A DNA stretch of 64,000 nt from Sphaerisporangium krabiense (GCF_014200435.1 NZ_JACHBR010000001.1:2108001-2172000); one strand, 5' to 3'; positions 40,287-49,486 are shown, counted from the first letter of the stretch. Notes: generated by a model not told the origin, from the letters alone. Program-made: numbers and translations.

Positions 40287-41449
40287 GCCCCCGCGATCTG
40301 CGAGGCGCCGCGGCGATCGTGGGGGTCGCCGAGTCCGACCTCGGAGAGGTGGGCCAGGACCGGTACGCCATCGAGCTGGCGGCGCAGGCCGCCGGCACCG
40401 CGCTCGCCGAGGCGGGCCTGACCACCCGGGACGTGGACGGGCTGTTCTGCGCCATCGCCGGGCGCGGCATGGCCCCGCTCGACGTCGGCGAGTACCTCGG
40501 CGTGCGCCCCCGCTACACCGACGGCACCATGGTCGGCGGCAGCTCGTTCGTCTCGCACCTGCACCACGCCGCGCTGGCCATCGCGGCCGGGGCGTGCGAC
40601 GTCGCCCTGATCGTCTACGGCAGCACGGCGCGCTCCGACAGCGGGCGCGGCCGGCTCGCCATGGGCCCGCCCGAGCTGCCCTCCTACGAGGCCGCCTACC
40701 GGCCGCGCCCGCCGATCACCGGGTACGCGCTCGCCACGGCACGGCACATGCACCAGTACGGCACCACCCGCGCCCAGCTCGCCGAGGTCGCGGTCGCGGC
40801 GCGGCAGTGGGCGCGGCTCAACCCCAAGGCGTTCGCCCGCGACCCGCTGACGGTCGAGGACGTCCTGGCCGCCCGCATGGTGTCCAGCCCGCTGTCCACC
40901 CTGGACTGCTGCCTGGTCACCGACGGCGGCGGGGCGGTCGTGGTGACCAGCGCGGCGCGCGCCGCGGACCTGCCGCGCCCGCCGGTGTACCTGCTCGGCG
41001 CGGGCGAGGCGCACTGGCACCGCGCGATCTCGCAGATGCCCGACCTGACCGTCACGGCCGCCACCGAGTCCTCGGCCCGCGCGTACGCGATGGCGGGCCT
41101 CGGGCCCGAGGACGTCGACATGGTGCAGCTCTACGACGCCTTCACCATCAACACCATCCTGTTCCTCGAGGATCTGGGGTTCTGCAAGAAGGGCGAGGGC
41201 GGCGACTTCGTCTCCGGCGGGCGCATCGCGCCGGGCGGGGAGCTGCCGGTCAACACCAACGGCGGCGGCCTGTCCTACTGCCACCCGGGCATGTACGGCA
41301 TCTTCCCCCTCATCGAGGCCACCCGGCAGATCCGCGGGGAGGCGGGCGAGCGGCAGCGGCCCGGCGTGTCGGTCGCGGTCGCGCACGGCAACGGCGGGCA
41401 GCTCTCCAGCCAGGTCACCGCGATCCTCGGCGGGCGGGACACCCTGTGA
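40283..41449 (+). CDS. Thiolase-fold lipid-transfer protein (Ltp2-like), probable acyl-CoA retro-aldolase
   Basis: A 388-residue thiolase-superfamily protein of the SCP-x/Ltp2 type. Where thiolases have the acyl-carrying cysteine it reads VGGSSFVSHLHHAALAIAAG, without cysteine, and the C-terminal second cysteine position is AVAHGNGG. DAFTINTILFLEDLGFCKKGEGG and NTNGGGLSYCHPGMYG are otherwise typical. Loss of both cysteines means it cannot run the normal Claisen thiolysis. With the DUF35 partner it more likely cleaves a 3-hydroxyacyl-CoA by retro-aldol reaction, as Ltp2-ChsH2 does (inference from family knowledge). ATGA and GTGA overlaps on both sides. Confidence 0.9.
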   Translation: MSPRDLRGAAAIVGVAESDLGEVGQDRYAIELAAQAAGTALAEAGLTTRDVDGLFCAIAGRGMAPLDVGEYLGVRPRYTDGTMVGGSSFVSHLHHAALAIAAGACDVALIVYGSTARSDSGRGRLAMGPPELPSYEAAYRPRPPITGYALATARHMHQYGTTRAQLAEVAVAARQWARLNPKAFARDPLTVEDVLAARMVSSPLSTLDCCLVTDGGGAVVVTSAARAADLPRPPVYLLGAGEAHWHRAISQMPDLTVTAATESSARAYAMAGLGPEDVDMVQLYDAFTINTILFLEDLGFCKKGEGGDFVSGGRIAPGGELPVNTNGGGLSYCHPGMYGIFPLIEATRQIRGEAGERQRPGVSVAVAHGNGGQLSSQVTAILGGRDTL

Positions 41450-42219
41450 GCACGGTGATCACCGAGCGGGACGGCCCCGTGCTGACCGTCACGCTGAACC
41501 GCCCGCACGTGCTCAACGCGCTGGACGCCGACACCCTGCTCGCGCTCGCGGACGCCTGGCACGAGGCGGCGGACCCGGAGGTCCGGGCCGTCGTCGTGAC
41601 CGGCAGCGGGAAGGGCTTCTGCGCCGGAGCCGACCTGCGCACGCCGCCCGACCCGTCCCGCAAGCCGGGCAGCTCCGGGCTGCGGCACACCTACCACCCG
41701 CACGTGCTGGCGATGGGCGCCCTGGAGAAGCCGGTGATCGCCGCGGTGAACGGCGCCGCCGCCGGGGCCGGGCTGTCCCTGGCCGCCGCCGCCGACGTGC
41801 GGATCGCCGCCGCCACCGCCAAGTTCGTGCCCGCCTTCGCCACGGTCGGGCTCGTGCCCGACGCCGGAGGCGCCTACTTCCTGCCCCGGCTGCTCGGCTA
41901 CGCCCGCGCGTTCGAGTGGCTGGCCACCGGCAGGGCCGTGGACGCCGAGGAGGCGCTGAGCTGGGGACTCGTCTCGCGCGTGGTCCCGCAGGAAGAACTG
42001 CTGCCCGCCGCGGCCGAGCTGGCCCACCGGATGGCCGCCATGCCCGGCGCGGCGGTCGGGCTGACCAAGGGGCTCCTCGACCACGGCCTCACCCACGGGC
42101 TCGCCGACCTGCTGGACGAGGAGGCGCGCGCGCAGGCCCGCGCCGTCGCCGACCCCGGACGCCGGCGCGCCCGGGCCGAGATGGTGAACCGGCTTTCCGC
42201 TACCAAGGAGGACAGATGA
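41446..42219 (+). CDS. Enoyl-CoA hydratase/isomerase 1
   Basis: A 257-residue crotonase-fold protein. VTLNRPHVLNALD and the first oxyanion loop GKGFCAGADLR are standard; the second loop is NGAAAGAGLSLAAAADVRIA. At the position of the second catalytic acid it has ATVGLVPDAGGAYFLPRLLG, with Asp rather than Glu, as in many isomerase-like members. It may hydrate or isomerise an enoyl-CoA late in the route. GTG start overlaps the Ltp2-like stop. Confidence 0.9.
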   Translation: MSTVITERDGPVLTVTLNRPHVLNALDADTLLALADAWHEAADPEVRAVVVTGSGKGFCAGADLRTPPDPSRKPGSSGLRHTYHPHVLAMGALEKPVIAAVNGAAAGAGLSLAAAADVRIAAATAKFVPAFATVGLVPDAGGAYFLPRLLGYARAFEWLATGRAVDAEEALSWGLVSRVVPQEELLPAAAELAHRMAAMPGAAVGLTKGLLDHGLTHGLADLLDEEARAQARAVADPGRRRARAEMVNRLSATKEDR

Positions 42220-43028
42220 GCGGCTACAAGACCTTGCTGGTGAGCGTGGAGGACGGGCTCGCCACGATCGCCCTGAACCGTCCGGAACGGCTGAACGCGA
42301 TCGGCGGCGGCCTGGAGCGCGAGCTCTCCGAGGCGCTCGCGGAGATCGGCGCGGACACGTCCGTGCGGGCCGTCCTGCTGCGCGGCGAGGGCCGGGCGTT
42401 CTGCGTCGGCGGGGACGTCAAGGAGATGGCCGTACGCGCCGAGGACTCAGAAGACACCGCGGGGCCGAGCGCGGGCCAGCAGGTCTACCAGCTCCTGCAC
42501 GGCCGCCACATCCTGGAGACCATCCTGTCGGTCCCGCAGCCGATCGTCGCCGCCGTCCACGGGTACGCGATGGGGCTCGGCGCGACGATCGCGCTGTTCT
42601 GCGACGTCGTGATCGCCGCCGAGGACGCCCAGTTCGCCGACACCCACGTGGCGGTCGGGCTGGTCGCCGGCGACGGGGGCGCCGTGGCGTGGCCGCTCGC
42701 GATGCCGCTCGGCGCGGCCCGCTACTACCTGATGACCGGCGACCGGGTGAACGGCGCGGAGGCGGCGCGGCTCGGCCTCGCCCTGCGCGCCGTGCCCGCC
42801 GACGGCCTGGTGGACGAGGCGACCGCCGTCGCGCGCAAGCTCGCCGCCTGCGCTCCCCTCGCCGTGCAGGGGACGAAGACGACGGTCAACAAGATCCTGC
42901 GGGAGCGGATGAACCTGCTGCTCGACCTGGGGCTGGTCCTGGAGGGCGGCACCTTCGTCAGCGACGACCACAAGGAGGCCGCCGCGGCGTTCGTCGAGAA
43001 GCGCGCCCCCGTCTTCCGGGGCCGGTGA
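42216..43028 (+). CDS. Enoyl-CoA hydratase/isomerase 2
   Basis: A 270-residue crotonase-fold protein. ALNRPERLNAIGG opens it; the oxyanion loop is RGEGRAFCVGGDVKEM; the second is HGYAMGLGATIALFCDVVIA, and THVAVGLVAGDGGAVAWPL aligns with the catalytic region. It lacks the glutamates of true hydratases, so isomerase or hydrolase-like chemistry is possible. AAGGAGG precedes ATG, which overlaps the previous stop. A 4-base gap separates it from etfB. Confidence 0.9.
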   Translation: MSGYKTLLVSVEDGLATIALNRPERLNAIGGGLERELSEALAEIGADTSVRAVLLRGEGRAFCVGGDVKEMAVRAEDSEDTAGPSAGQQVYQLLHGRHILETILSVPQPIVAAVHGYAMGLGATIALFCDVVIAAEDAQFADTHVAVGLVAGDGGAVAWPLAMPLGAARYYLMTGDRVNGAEAARLGLALRAVPADGLVDEATAVARKLAACAPLAVQGTKTTVNKILRERMNLLLDLGLVLEGGTFVSDDHKEAAAAFVEKRAPVFRGR

Positions 43029-43032
43029 CCGC

Positions 43033-43803
43033 ATGAAGATCGTGGTCTGCGTCAAGTACGTCCCCGACATGGCCTCCCAGCCGCGCTTCACCCCCGGCCA
43101 CCGGGTCGACCGCGCGGGCGGGCAGCTCTCCGAACTGGACGAGTACGCCGTCGAGCAGGCGCTGCGCGTCGTGGAGTCCGTGCCCGGCGCGCACGTCACC
43201 CACCTGACCGCCGGGCCGCCCGCCGCCGCGGAGGCCCTGCGCAAGGCGCTCGCGATGGGCGGCGACGCGGCGGTGCACGTCAGCGACGAGGCGATCGCCG
43301 GGTCCGACGGGCCCGCCACCGCGCTCGTCCTTGCGGCCGCGCTGCGCCGCCTCGCGCCCGACCTCGTCGTGTGCGCGATGGCCTCCACCGACGGCGGCAC
43401 CTCGCTGGTCCCGGCCATGCTCGCCGAGCACCTGGACATGCCGCAGCTCACCTTCGCGGGCGAGGTGAGCGTGGCCGACGGCGCCGTGCGGATCCGGCGC
43501 GACGCCGCGGGAGAGATCCGGCGGATGGAGGGCGCGCTGCCCGCCGTCGTGTCGGTGACCGACCGGATCGGCGACCCCCGGTACCCGTCCTTCAAGGGGA
43601 TCATGGCGGCGAAGAAGAAGTCCCTGGAGACCTGGACCCTCGCCGACCTCGGCGTGCCCGCCGACCAGGTCGGCGCCGCGGCCAGGACCGTGGTCGAGGA
43701 CATCACCGCGAGGCCCGCCCGCACCGCCGGGACCATCGTCAAGGACGAGGGCGAGGGAGGGCGCTCGCTCGCCGGCTTCCTGTCCACGCGCAAGTTCATC
43801 TGA
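43033..43803 (+). CDS. etfB: Electron transfer flavoprotein, beta subunit
   Basis: A 256-residue EtfB. MKIVVCVKYVPDMASQPRF, ELDEYAVEQALRV and the signature PAVVSVTDRIGDPRYPSFKGIMAAKKK near residues 175-201 are diagnostic. The protein binds AMP and, with EtfA, FAD; it accepts electrons from the acyl-CoA dehydrogenases. A dedicated Etf pair plus EtfD in one regulon gives a self-contained electron route to the menaquinone pool. Confidence 0.95.
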   Translation: MKIVVCVKYVPDMASQPRFTPGHRVDRAGGQLSELDEYAVEQALRVVESVPGAHVTHLTAGPPAAAEALRKALAMGGDAAVHVSDEAIAGSDGPATALVLAAALRRLAPDLVVCAMASTDGGTSLVPAMLAEHLDMPQLTFAGEVSVADGAVRIRRDAAGEIRRMEGALPAVVSVTDRIGDPRYPSFKGIMAAKKKSLETWTLADLGVPADQVGAAARTVVEDITARPARTAGTIVKDEGEGGRSLAGFLSTRKFI

Positions 43804-43816
43804 AGAAGGGACGGCA

Positions 43817-44776
43817 GTGTCAGAGATTCTCGTGCTCGTCGGGCACGTCGCGGGACAGGTCGGCAAACCGGGTCTGGAACTGCTCACGCTGGCCCGCGAG
43901 CTCGGCGACCCGGTCGCCGTCTGCGCGGGCACGGCCGACGAGGGCGTCGTCGCGACGCTCGGCCGCTACGGCGCCCGCCGGGTCCACGTCGTCGAGTCCG
44001 ATGAGCTGGAGGAGTATCCGGTGGCCTGGGTGCGCGCCCTGGCCGAGCTCGCCGCGGAGGTGTCGCCGGCGGCCGTGCTCGTCGAGTCCACCCCGGACGG
44101 CAAGGAGACCGCGGCGCGCCTGGCCGTCCGGCTCGGCGGCGGCGTGCTCACCGACGCCGTGGACGTCCGGCCGGGTCCGGACGGCCCCGTCGTCACCCAG
44201 TGGGCCTTCGCCGCCTCCTACACCGTGACGTCCCGGGTGGCGCGCGGCCTGCCGATCATCGCGGTCAAGCCGAACGCCGTCGCGCCCGCCGAGGCCCCGG
44301 TCACGCCGTCCGTCACCCGCAGCGCCCTCCCGCTCGACGAGGCCGACCGCCGCACCCGGATCGTGTCGCGCGCCGCCCGGGAGAGCACCGGCAGGCCGCA
44401 GCTCACCGAGGCGGACATCGTGGTCGCCGGCGGCCGCGGCATGGGAGGAGCCGAGCAGTTCGCGCTGATCGAACAGGTCGCGGACGCGCTCGGCGGCGCG
44501 GTCGGCGCCTCGCGCGCCGCGGTCGACTCGGGCTGGTACGCCCACTCCCACCAGGTCGGGCAGACGGGGGCCACGGTGTCGCCGCAGCTCTACCTCGCCG
44601 TCGGCATCTCGGGGGCGATCCAGCACCGCGCCGGGATGCAGACCAGCAAGACCATCGTCGCGGTGAACAAGGACCCCGAGGCGCCCATCTTCGAACTGGC
44701 CGACTACGGCGTGGTCGGCGATCTCTTCGAGGTGGTGCCACAACTCCTCGACGAGGTCGCCAGGCGGCGATCCTAG
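43817..44776 (+). CDS. etfA: Electron transfer flavoprotein, alpha subunit
   Basis: A 319-residue EtfA. The C-terminal FAD domain holds [49 protein letters not shown] (core [12 protein letters not shown]) and [20 protein letters not shown], the classic family motifs. GTG start, 13 bases after etfB, with GAAGGGACGG as ribosome site. It immediately abuts the next gene, whose GTG follows its TAG stop. Confidence 0.95.
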   Translation: MSEILVLVGHVAGQVGKPGLELLTLARELGDPVAVCAGTADEGVVATLGRYGARRVHVVESDELEEYPVAWVRALAELAAEVSPAAVLVESTPDGKETAARLAVRLGGGVLTDAVDVRPGPDGPVVTQWAFAASYTVTSRVARGLPIIAVKPNAVAPAEAPVTPSVTRSALPLDEADRRTRIVSRAARESTGRPQLTEADIVVAGGRGMGGAEQFALIEQVADALGGAVGASRAAVDSGWYAHSHQVGQTGATVSPQLYLAVGISGAIQHRAGMQTSKTIVAVNKDPEAPIFELADYGVVGDLFEVVPQLLDEVARRRS

Positions 44777-45967
44777 GTGGGCGGCTTCCGCGAGCTGCCC
44801 CGCGAGGTCAAGATCCTGACCGTCGTCGCGTTCACGGTGGCGGTCGGGTTCGGCATCCAGTCCCCGGCGATCCCCGTGTTCGCCGGGGAGTTCGGGGTCG
44901 GCAGCACGGCCATCGGGGCGGTGGTCTCGGCGTTCGCGTTCATGCGCCTGGCCACCGGCCTGCCCGGCGGGCGGCTGGTCAACCGCTTCGGCGAACGCCG
45001 GGTGCTGCTCACCGGCATGGCGATGCTCGCCGCGACCAGCATCCTCGCCGGGCTCTCCTGGAACTACCCGCTCCTGCTGATCTTCCGGGGCGCGTGCGGC
45101 GTCGGCTCGGCGCTGTACACCGTGTCGGCCATGAACATGCTGCTGCGGGTCACCCCGGCCTCGCACCGGGGAAGGGCCACCGGCTACTTCCAGGGCGGCT
45201 ACTACCTCGGCACGGTCACCGGCCCCGCCCTGGGCGGAGGGCTGCTCGGCGTGTCCCCCCGCCTGCCGTTCTTCGTGTACGGCGTGGCGGTGGCCGTCGC
45301 GGGCGCCATCGCGGCCGTCGCGCTGGCGCGGGCCGCGCTGGTCGCGCCCGCGGCGCCGCGTGCGGAAGCGGCCCCGCAGGGCGTCACGCTGGGGCAGGCG
45401 CTGCGGCAGCGGCCCTACCTGGCCGCGCTGAGCTCGAACTTCGCGCTCGGCTGGGCCGTGTTCGGCGTGCGGGTCTCGGTGCTGCCGCTGTACCTGCTGG
45501 TGGTGATCAAGGCCAGCCCGACCTGGATCGGCGCCGGTCTCGCCGTGGGAGCCGTCGTGCAGGCCGCGGCGCTGCCCCTCGCCGGGCGGATGGCCGACCT
45601 GTGGGGACGCCGGCCGTCCCTGCTGCTCGGCCAGGGGCTGATCCTGTGCTGCCTCGCCATGGTGACGGCGTGGCAGACGCTCCCGTCCTACCTCGCCGCG
45701 TTCGCGCTGATCGGGCTCGGCACCGCCTTCTGCACCACGGGCGGCGCGGCCACCGTGGGCGACGTCACCCAGGGACGCGGCGGCACCGTCGTGGCCGGGT
45801 ACCAGATGACCGCCGACCTCGGCATGACCGTCGGCCCGCTGGTGGCGGGCGCGCTGGCGGCCGCGTACTCCTACGAGGTGGCGTTCATGGGCACCGCGGC
45901 CGTCGTGCTCGTCGGCTGGCTCATGGCCCTCACCGTCCCCCCACGCCCCACCGAACGACCGGCGTGA
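44777..45967 (+). CDS. MFS transporter at the end of the acyl-CoA operon
   Basis: A 396-residue, 12-helix major facilitator. GGRLVNRFGERRVLLTG (about residues 55-71) and AGRMADLWGRRPSLLLG are motif A copies in the two halves. GYFQGGYYLGTVTGPALGG is in helix 5. The GTG directly follows the etfA stop codon, so it is read as part of the operon. It may import the growth substrate, or export a toxic intermediate; the sequence does not tell. Confidence 0.88.
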   Translation: MGGFRELPREVKILTVVAFTVAVGFGIQSPAIPVFAGEFGVGSTAIGAVVSAFAFMRLATGLPGGRLVNRFGERRVLLTGMAMLAATSILAGLSWNYPLLLIFRGACGVGSALYTVSAMNMLLRVTPASHRGRATGYFQGGYYLGTVTGPALGGGLLGVSPRLPFFVYGVAVAVAGAIAAVALARAALVAPAAPRAEAAPQGVTLGQALRQRPYLAALSSNFALGWAVFGVRVSVLPLYLLVVIKASPTWIGAGLAVGAVVQAAALPLAGRMADLWGRRPSLLLGQGLILCCLAMVTAWQTLPSYLAAFALIGLGTAFCTTGGAATVGDVTQGRGGTVVAGYQMTADLGMTVGPLVAGALAAAYSYEVAFMGTAAVVLVGWLMALTVPPRPTERPA

Positions 45968-45978
45968 CCCCTCCCGGC

Positions 45979-46017
45979 CCCGCCGGACGGCCACCTGTCC
46001 CCTGGCCGTCGGGCGGG
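45979..46017. terminator. Hairpin terminator of the long catabolic operon
   Basis: CCCGCCGGACGGCCA pairs with TGGCCGTCGGGCGGG with one mismatch across a 9-base loop. It starts 12 bases after the MFS stop and faces the convergent isochorismatase gene, so it may serve both. Confidence 0.8.
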
Positions 46018-46037
46018 AGGCCGGCCGGCGTGCCGGC

Positions 46038-46589
46038 TCAGGCGAAGGCGACGTCCGCGGTGTCGACGGTGCCTCCCTGGCGGCCGGGGGCGTTCTGGTA
46101 CTTCCAGTAGAGGTTGGTGTGCGCGATCACCTGGTCGGGGGGCGGCGCGCCGTACTTGGTCAGGTCCTCCGTGGTGTGCGCGTCGCCGACGAGCGTCACG
46201 TCGTACCCGCGGACCATGGCCCCGTGGATCGTCGCGCGGATACACGCGTCGGTCTGGGCCCCGGTGACGACGACCCGGCCCACGCCGCGCTCGGCGAGCA
46301 CGGCCTCCAGGTCGGTGCCCTCGAAGGAGTCGCCGTAGTTCTTGTGGACGACGGGCTCGGACTCGCCATGAGGCAGCTCGGGCACGTACCGCCAGGCGTC
46401 GCTGTCGCGCGGGAGACCCTCGTCGGAGTGCTGGACCCAGACCACGGGCACGTCCTCGGCGCGGGCCTTGTCGACGAGGGTCCTGATGTTCGCGATCACG
46501 CCGTCGCGGTCGTGGGCGTCGGCCACCACTCCGTTCTGGACGTCGATGACGAGCAGGGCGGCGTTCGGCCGGTCGGGCAGAGTGGTCAT
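46038..46589 (-). CDS. Isochorismatase-fold cysteine hydrolase
   Basis: A 183-residue cysteine hydrolase. The catalytic triad is complete: Asp16 in LLVIDVQNG, Lys83 in VHKNYGDSF and Cys116 in TGAQTDACIRAT. The family includes nicotinamidase, isochorismatase and carbamoyl hydrolases; the substrate cannot be told. ATG 46589 has AAGG six bases upstream. It is monocistronic, and its leader contains a perfect 12-bp duplication. Confidence 0.9.
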   Translation of the reverse strand: MTTLPDRPNAALLVIDVQNGVVADAHDRDGVIANIRTLVDKARAEDVPVVWVQHSDEGLPRDSDAWRYVPELPHGESEPVVHKNYGDSFEGTDLEAVLAERGVGRVVVTGAQTDACIRATIHGAMVRGYDVTLVGDAHTTEDLTKYGAPPPDQVIAHTNLYWKYQNAPGRQGGTVDTADVAFA

Positions 46590-46596
46590 GGCACCT

Positions 46597-46620
46597 TCTG
46601 TTCCTTCGTCTGTTCCTTCG
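46597..46620. repeat. 12-bp tandem duplication in the leader
   Basis: TCTGTTCCTTCG occurs twice head to tail just upstream of the isochorismatase-fold gene. Short and perhaps trivial, but exact. Confidence 0.7.
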
Positions 46621-46854
46621 TCGCGTTTCCTGCGGCCCCACACTAGGCGCCGCCACCGACAAAACGGCAGGCCAGCTCGCCCGGCGACCGCAGGGACGGC
46701 ACGGTGACCACCGGCGCGGGCGCCGTGTCCGCCCGGGGCGGGGCCGCATCTCTTTGACACCGGTTCGCACAGGACGGTGGTCTTCTGCCGCGAATGTGTT
46801 AGTCCGGAGGAGAAACGCGCTGAACGCAGTCGGACCCGCGGGCAGGTCGTCACC

Positions 46855-48069
46855 ATGATTCCGGAGGAGGACGTCGCCCGCCGCGCCCGGCGGAGATCCC
46901 TGACGGCCCTCCTGCTCGCCGAAGTGATCTCGGTCGCGGGCACCTACGTCACCCGGCTGGCGCTCCCGTGGTTCGTCCTGACCGCGACCGGGTCGACCAG
47001 CCAGATGGGCGCCGTCCTCGCGACCCAGATGGCGGCCATGGCGATCTTCGGCATTCCCGCGGGACCGCTCGCCGACCGGCTCACGCCCCGGCGCACCATG
47101 CAGATCGCCGACCTGACGCGCGGGGCTCTGATCCTGCTCGTGCCGGTCCTCCAGGCGGCGCACCTGCTGTCGTTCCCCGTCCTGCTCACCATCGTCTTCC
47201 TCGTGGGGTCGTTCTTCACGCCGTACCACGCGGCGCAGCGGGTCCTGCTGCCGGATCTCGTCCGGGACGACCAGCAGGCACTCTCCCAGGCGAACGCGCT
47301 GCTCATCGGCGCCACCCGGACCGCGTCCCTGCTCGGGCCCGCCGTCGCGGGCATGCTCGTCGCCACCTCCGGCGCCTCCAGCGCCTTGATCATCGACGCG
47401 GCCAGCTTCTTCGCGTCCTACCTCCTGATCACGTTCTTCCTCCGCGGGAAACAGCCGTCCTCCGCCGAGAGCGCGCCGCCGGCCGTCTTCTCCGGCCTCC
47501 TCCTGCTGGTGCGCGACCGTGTGCTGCGTCCGTGGACCATCGCGCAGTGCGTGTGCGAGATGGCCGTCCAGATCGTCCTGGCGGCGGTCCCGATCATGGC
47601 CTTCCTGCGGTACGGCGGCGACCCGCGCACGGCGGGGCTGCTCCTCATGCTGTTCGGCGCGGGCGCCGTCGCCGGCAATGTCCTCGTGCTGATCCTGCTG
47701 CCCCGCTGGACCACCTCTCGCCTGATCATCGCGGGCTGCGTTCTCGAACCCGCCATCCTCTGGGTGCTCGCGATCGACACCCACGCCGTCACCGTCGGCG
47801 TGGTGCTCCTGCTCGCCGGCTCGGCCCTCGGGCTCATCAACGGCCCGGGCACCGCGATGCAGACCCACCACACCCCGCCCGCCCTGCGCACCCAGGGCAT
47901 GTCCGCCTTCTCGACCCTCATCCTCGGGGCCGGCGCCCTGGGCCTGGCGCTGACGGCCCCGGCCCTCGAAACCCTCCCCCCCGAGACCGTCTTCTCCCTG
48001 GTCGCCATGCTCTACACGATCGGCTCCCTCTTCGCCATCGCCTCGACCGTGCGCTCGGACGGCGCGTGA
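46855..48069 (+). CDS. MFS transporter (enterobactin exporter/MFS_3-like)
   Basis: A 404-residue facilitator of the MFS_3 (EntS-like) group. Helix 1 begins SLTALLLAEVISVAGTYVTRLALPWF, motif A is AGPLADRLTPRRTMQIADLTRG, and helix 4/5 carries HAAQRVLLPDLV with LLGPAVAGML. Members export siderophores, macrolides or other metabolites. ATG 46855 is preceded by a weak GCAGG; the frame is open to 46777. A TTGACA (46754-46759) is a candidate -35. It is convergent with the histidine kinase, 19 bases apart. Confidence 0.88.
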   Translation: MIPEEDVARRARRRSLTALLLAEVISVAGTYVTRLALPWFVLTATGSTSQMGAVLATQMAAMAIFGIPAGPLADRLTPRRTMQIADLTRGALILLVPVLQAAHLLSFPVLLTIVFLVGSFFTPYHAAQRVLLPDLVRDDQQALSQANALLIGATRTASLLGPAVAGMLVATSGASSALIIDAASFFASYLLITFFLRGKQPSSAESAPPAVFSGLLLLVRDRVLRPWTIAQCVCEMAVQIVLAAVPIMAFLRYGGDPRTAGLLLMLFGAGAVAGNVLVLILLPRWTTSRLIIAGCVLEPAILWVLAIDTHAVTVGVVLLLAGSALGLINGPGTAMQTHHTPPALRTQGMSAFSTLILGAGALGLALTAPALETLPPETVFSLVAMLYTIGSLFAIASTVRSDGA

Positions 48070-48088
48070 GGCGCCGGGAGTCGCGCGG

Positions 48089-49486
48089 TCAGGAGCCGGC
48101 CCGGGCCGCGGGGGTCGAGTGGTCGGGGTGGCGGGGCAGGCGGAGGACGAAGCGGGCGCCGGTGGGGCTGTCCTTGATGCGGAGGGTGCCGCCGTGGGAC
48201 TCGGCGATCTGGCGGGCGATCGCCAGGCCCAGGCCGGTGCCGCCCGCGTCCTTGGCCCGGGCCTGGTCCAGCCGGGCGAACCGCTGGAAGACCAGCTCAC
48301 GCTTGTCCGGATCGATGCCGGGGCCGTCGTCGAGGACCTCCAGCACGGCGGCGCCGTGCGGGAAGCCCTCGCCGGAGGCGTCGCCGTGGGCCACCACGAC
48401 CGTGATCATGCTCTCGGCGTGCCGGTCGGCGTTGTCCAGGAGGTTGGTGAACAGCCGGCCCAGGCGGATCCGGTCGCCGAGCACCACCACGCCGGGTTCG
48501 AGGTGGCAGATGATCTTCTTGGTCGTCTGGTGGCGCATCCTGCACTCCTCCACCACCATCTCGACCAGGTCGACCGGGTCGCGCTCGGCCGGCACTCCGG
48601 ACTCCAGCCGGGCGATGGTCAGCAGGTCGCAGACGATCGACTCCAGTCGGTCCAGGCCCTCCAGGATCGCGCCGGCCAGCGCGGGGACGCTGGTCTGCCG
48701 GGGCGCCAGCATGGCGTCCTCCGCCTCGGCGCGCATGGCGGTGATGGGACTTCGCAGGTCGTGGGAGGCGGCGGAGGCGAACTGGCGCTGCTGCTCCATG
48801 GCGCCCTGGAGCCGGGTCAGCGTGTGGTTGATGCTGTCGGCCAGGTCGTGGATCTCGGTGTCGGACGGCGCGGGCACGCGGCGGCCGGGACAGGAGGCGT
48901 TGATCTCGTCCAGTTCCGTGCGGATCGCGTCCACCGGCCGCAGGGACCTGGTGACGATCCTGTTGCCGAGATAGGCGACGGCGAGGGTCAGCAGGACCAC
49001 CGAGGCCCCCACCAGGGCGGCCAGCCCCGGGTCGGTCCACAGGGGCGGTCGCGGCGAGGCGGTGTAGACGATCCAGTCGCCACCCGGCCGGTGCGCGGAC
49101 TGCGCCACGACGATGGAGCACCGGTCCCGCCCGGCGGCTCCTCCGCAGACGACCTGGGCCCGGGTGCCCTCGCCGTCGGGGGTGAACGTCGCCATCGGGG
49201 GCTTTCCTCGCAGGGCGGGGGTGGACGCCACGACCCGGCCGTGCTGATCGACGATCTGCACGTCGCGGAACGGCCGGACGGTGAGCACGGGATCCACCTG
49301 CCCGTGTTCCGCCTTGAGCGCCACGCGGCCCGCGGTCGCGCGGACCTCCTCGGTGAGCTTGGCGGTGGCGTAACGCTGGAGGGCGGCCATCAGCGCGACG
49401 GCCATCAGCGTGGAGAGGACGGCGGCCACCAGACCGGTGAACACGGTGATGCGGCGGGTGATCGAACGTCCGTGCCTGGCGTTCAT
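48089..49486 (-). CDS. Orphan two-component sensor histidine kinase
   Basis: A 465-residue membrane kinase. TM1 is about residues 15-35, an extracellular sensor region about 36-150 (with two cysteines that may pair), TM2 about 155-173, HAMP to about 230, then the HisKA H-box FASAASHDLRSPI (His242) and HATPase motifs LFTNLLDNADRH (N-box), EVLDDGPGIDP (G1) and GGTGLGLAIARQIAESHGG (G2). GGAGG occurs twice just before ATG. No response regulator gene is beside it, which is unusual for this kinase type; its partner must be elsewhere. Confidence 0.92.
   Translation of the reverse strand: MNARHGRSITRRITVFTGLVAAVLSTLMAVALMAALQRYATAKLTEEVRATAGRVALKAEHGQVDPVLTVRPFRDVQIVDQHGRVVASTPALRGKPPMATFTPDGEGTRAQVVCGGAAGRDRCSIVVAQSAHRPGGDWIVYTASPRPPLWTDPGLAALVGASVVLLTLAVAYLGNRIVTRSLRPVDAIRTELDEINASCPGRRVPAPSDTEIHDLADSINHTLTRLQGAMEQQRQFASAASHDLRSPITAMRAEAEDAMLAPRQTSVPALAGAILEGLDRLESIVCDLLTIARLESGVPAERDPVDLVEMVVEECRMRHQTTKKIICHLEPGVVVLGDRIRLGRLFTNLLDNADRHAESMITVVVAHGDASGEGFPHGAAVLEVLDDGPGIDPDKRELVFQRFARLDQARAKDAGGTGLGLAIARQIAESHGGTLRIKDSPTGARFVLRLPRHPDHSTPAARAGS

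Noticed and set aside
27719-45967. Steroid-degradation cluster
   Set aside because: The side-chain-type enzymes are present but no ring-degradation, Mce4 importer or KstR-type site (AACnnGTT) was seen.
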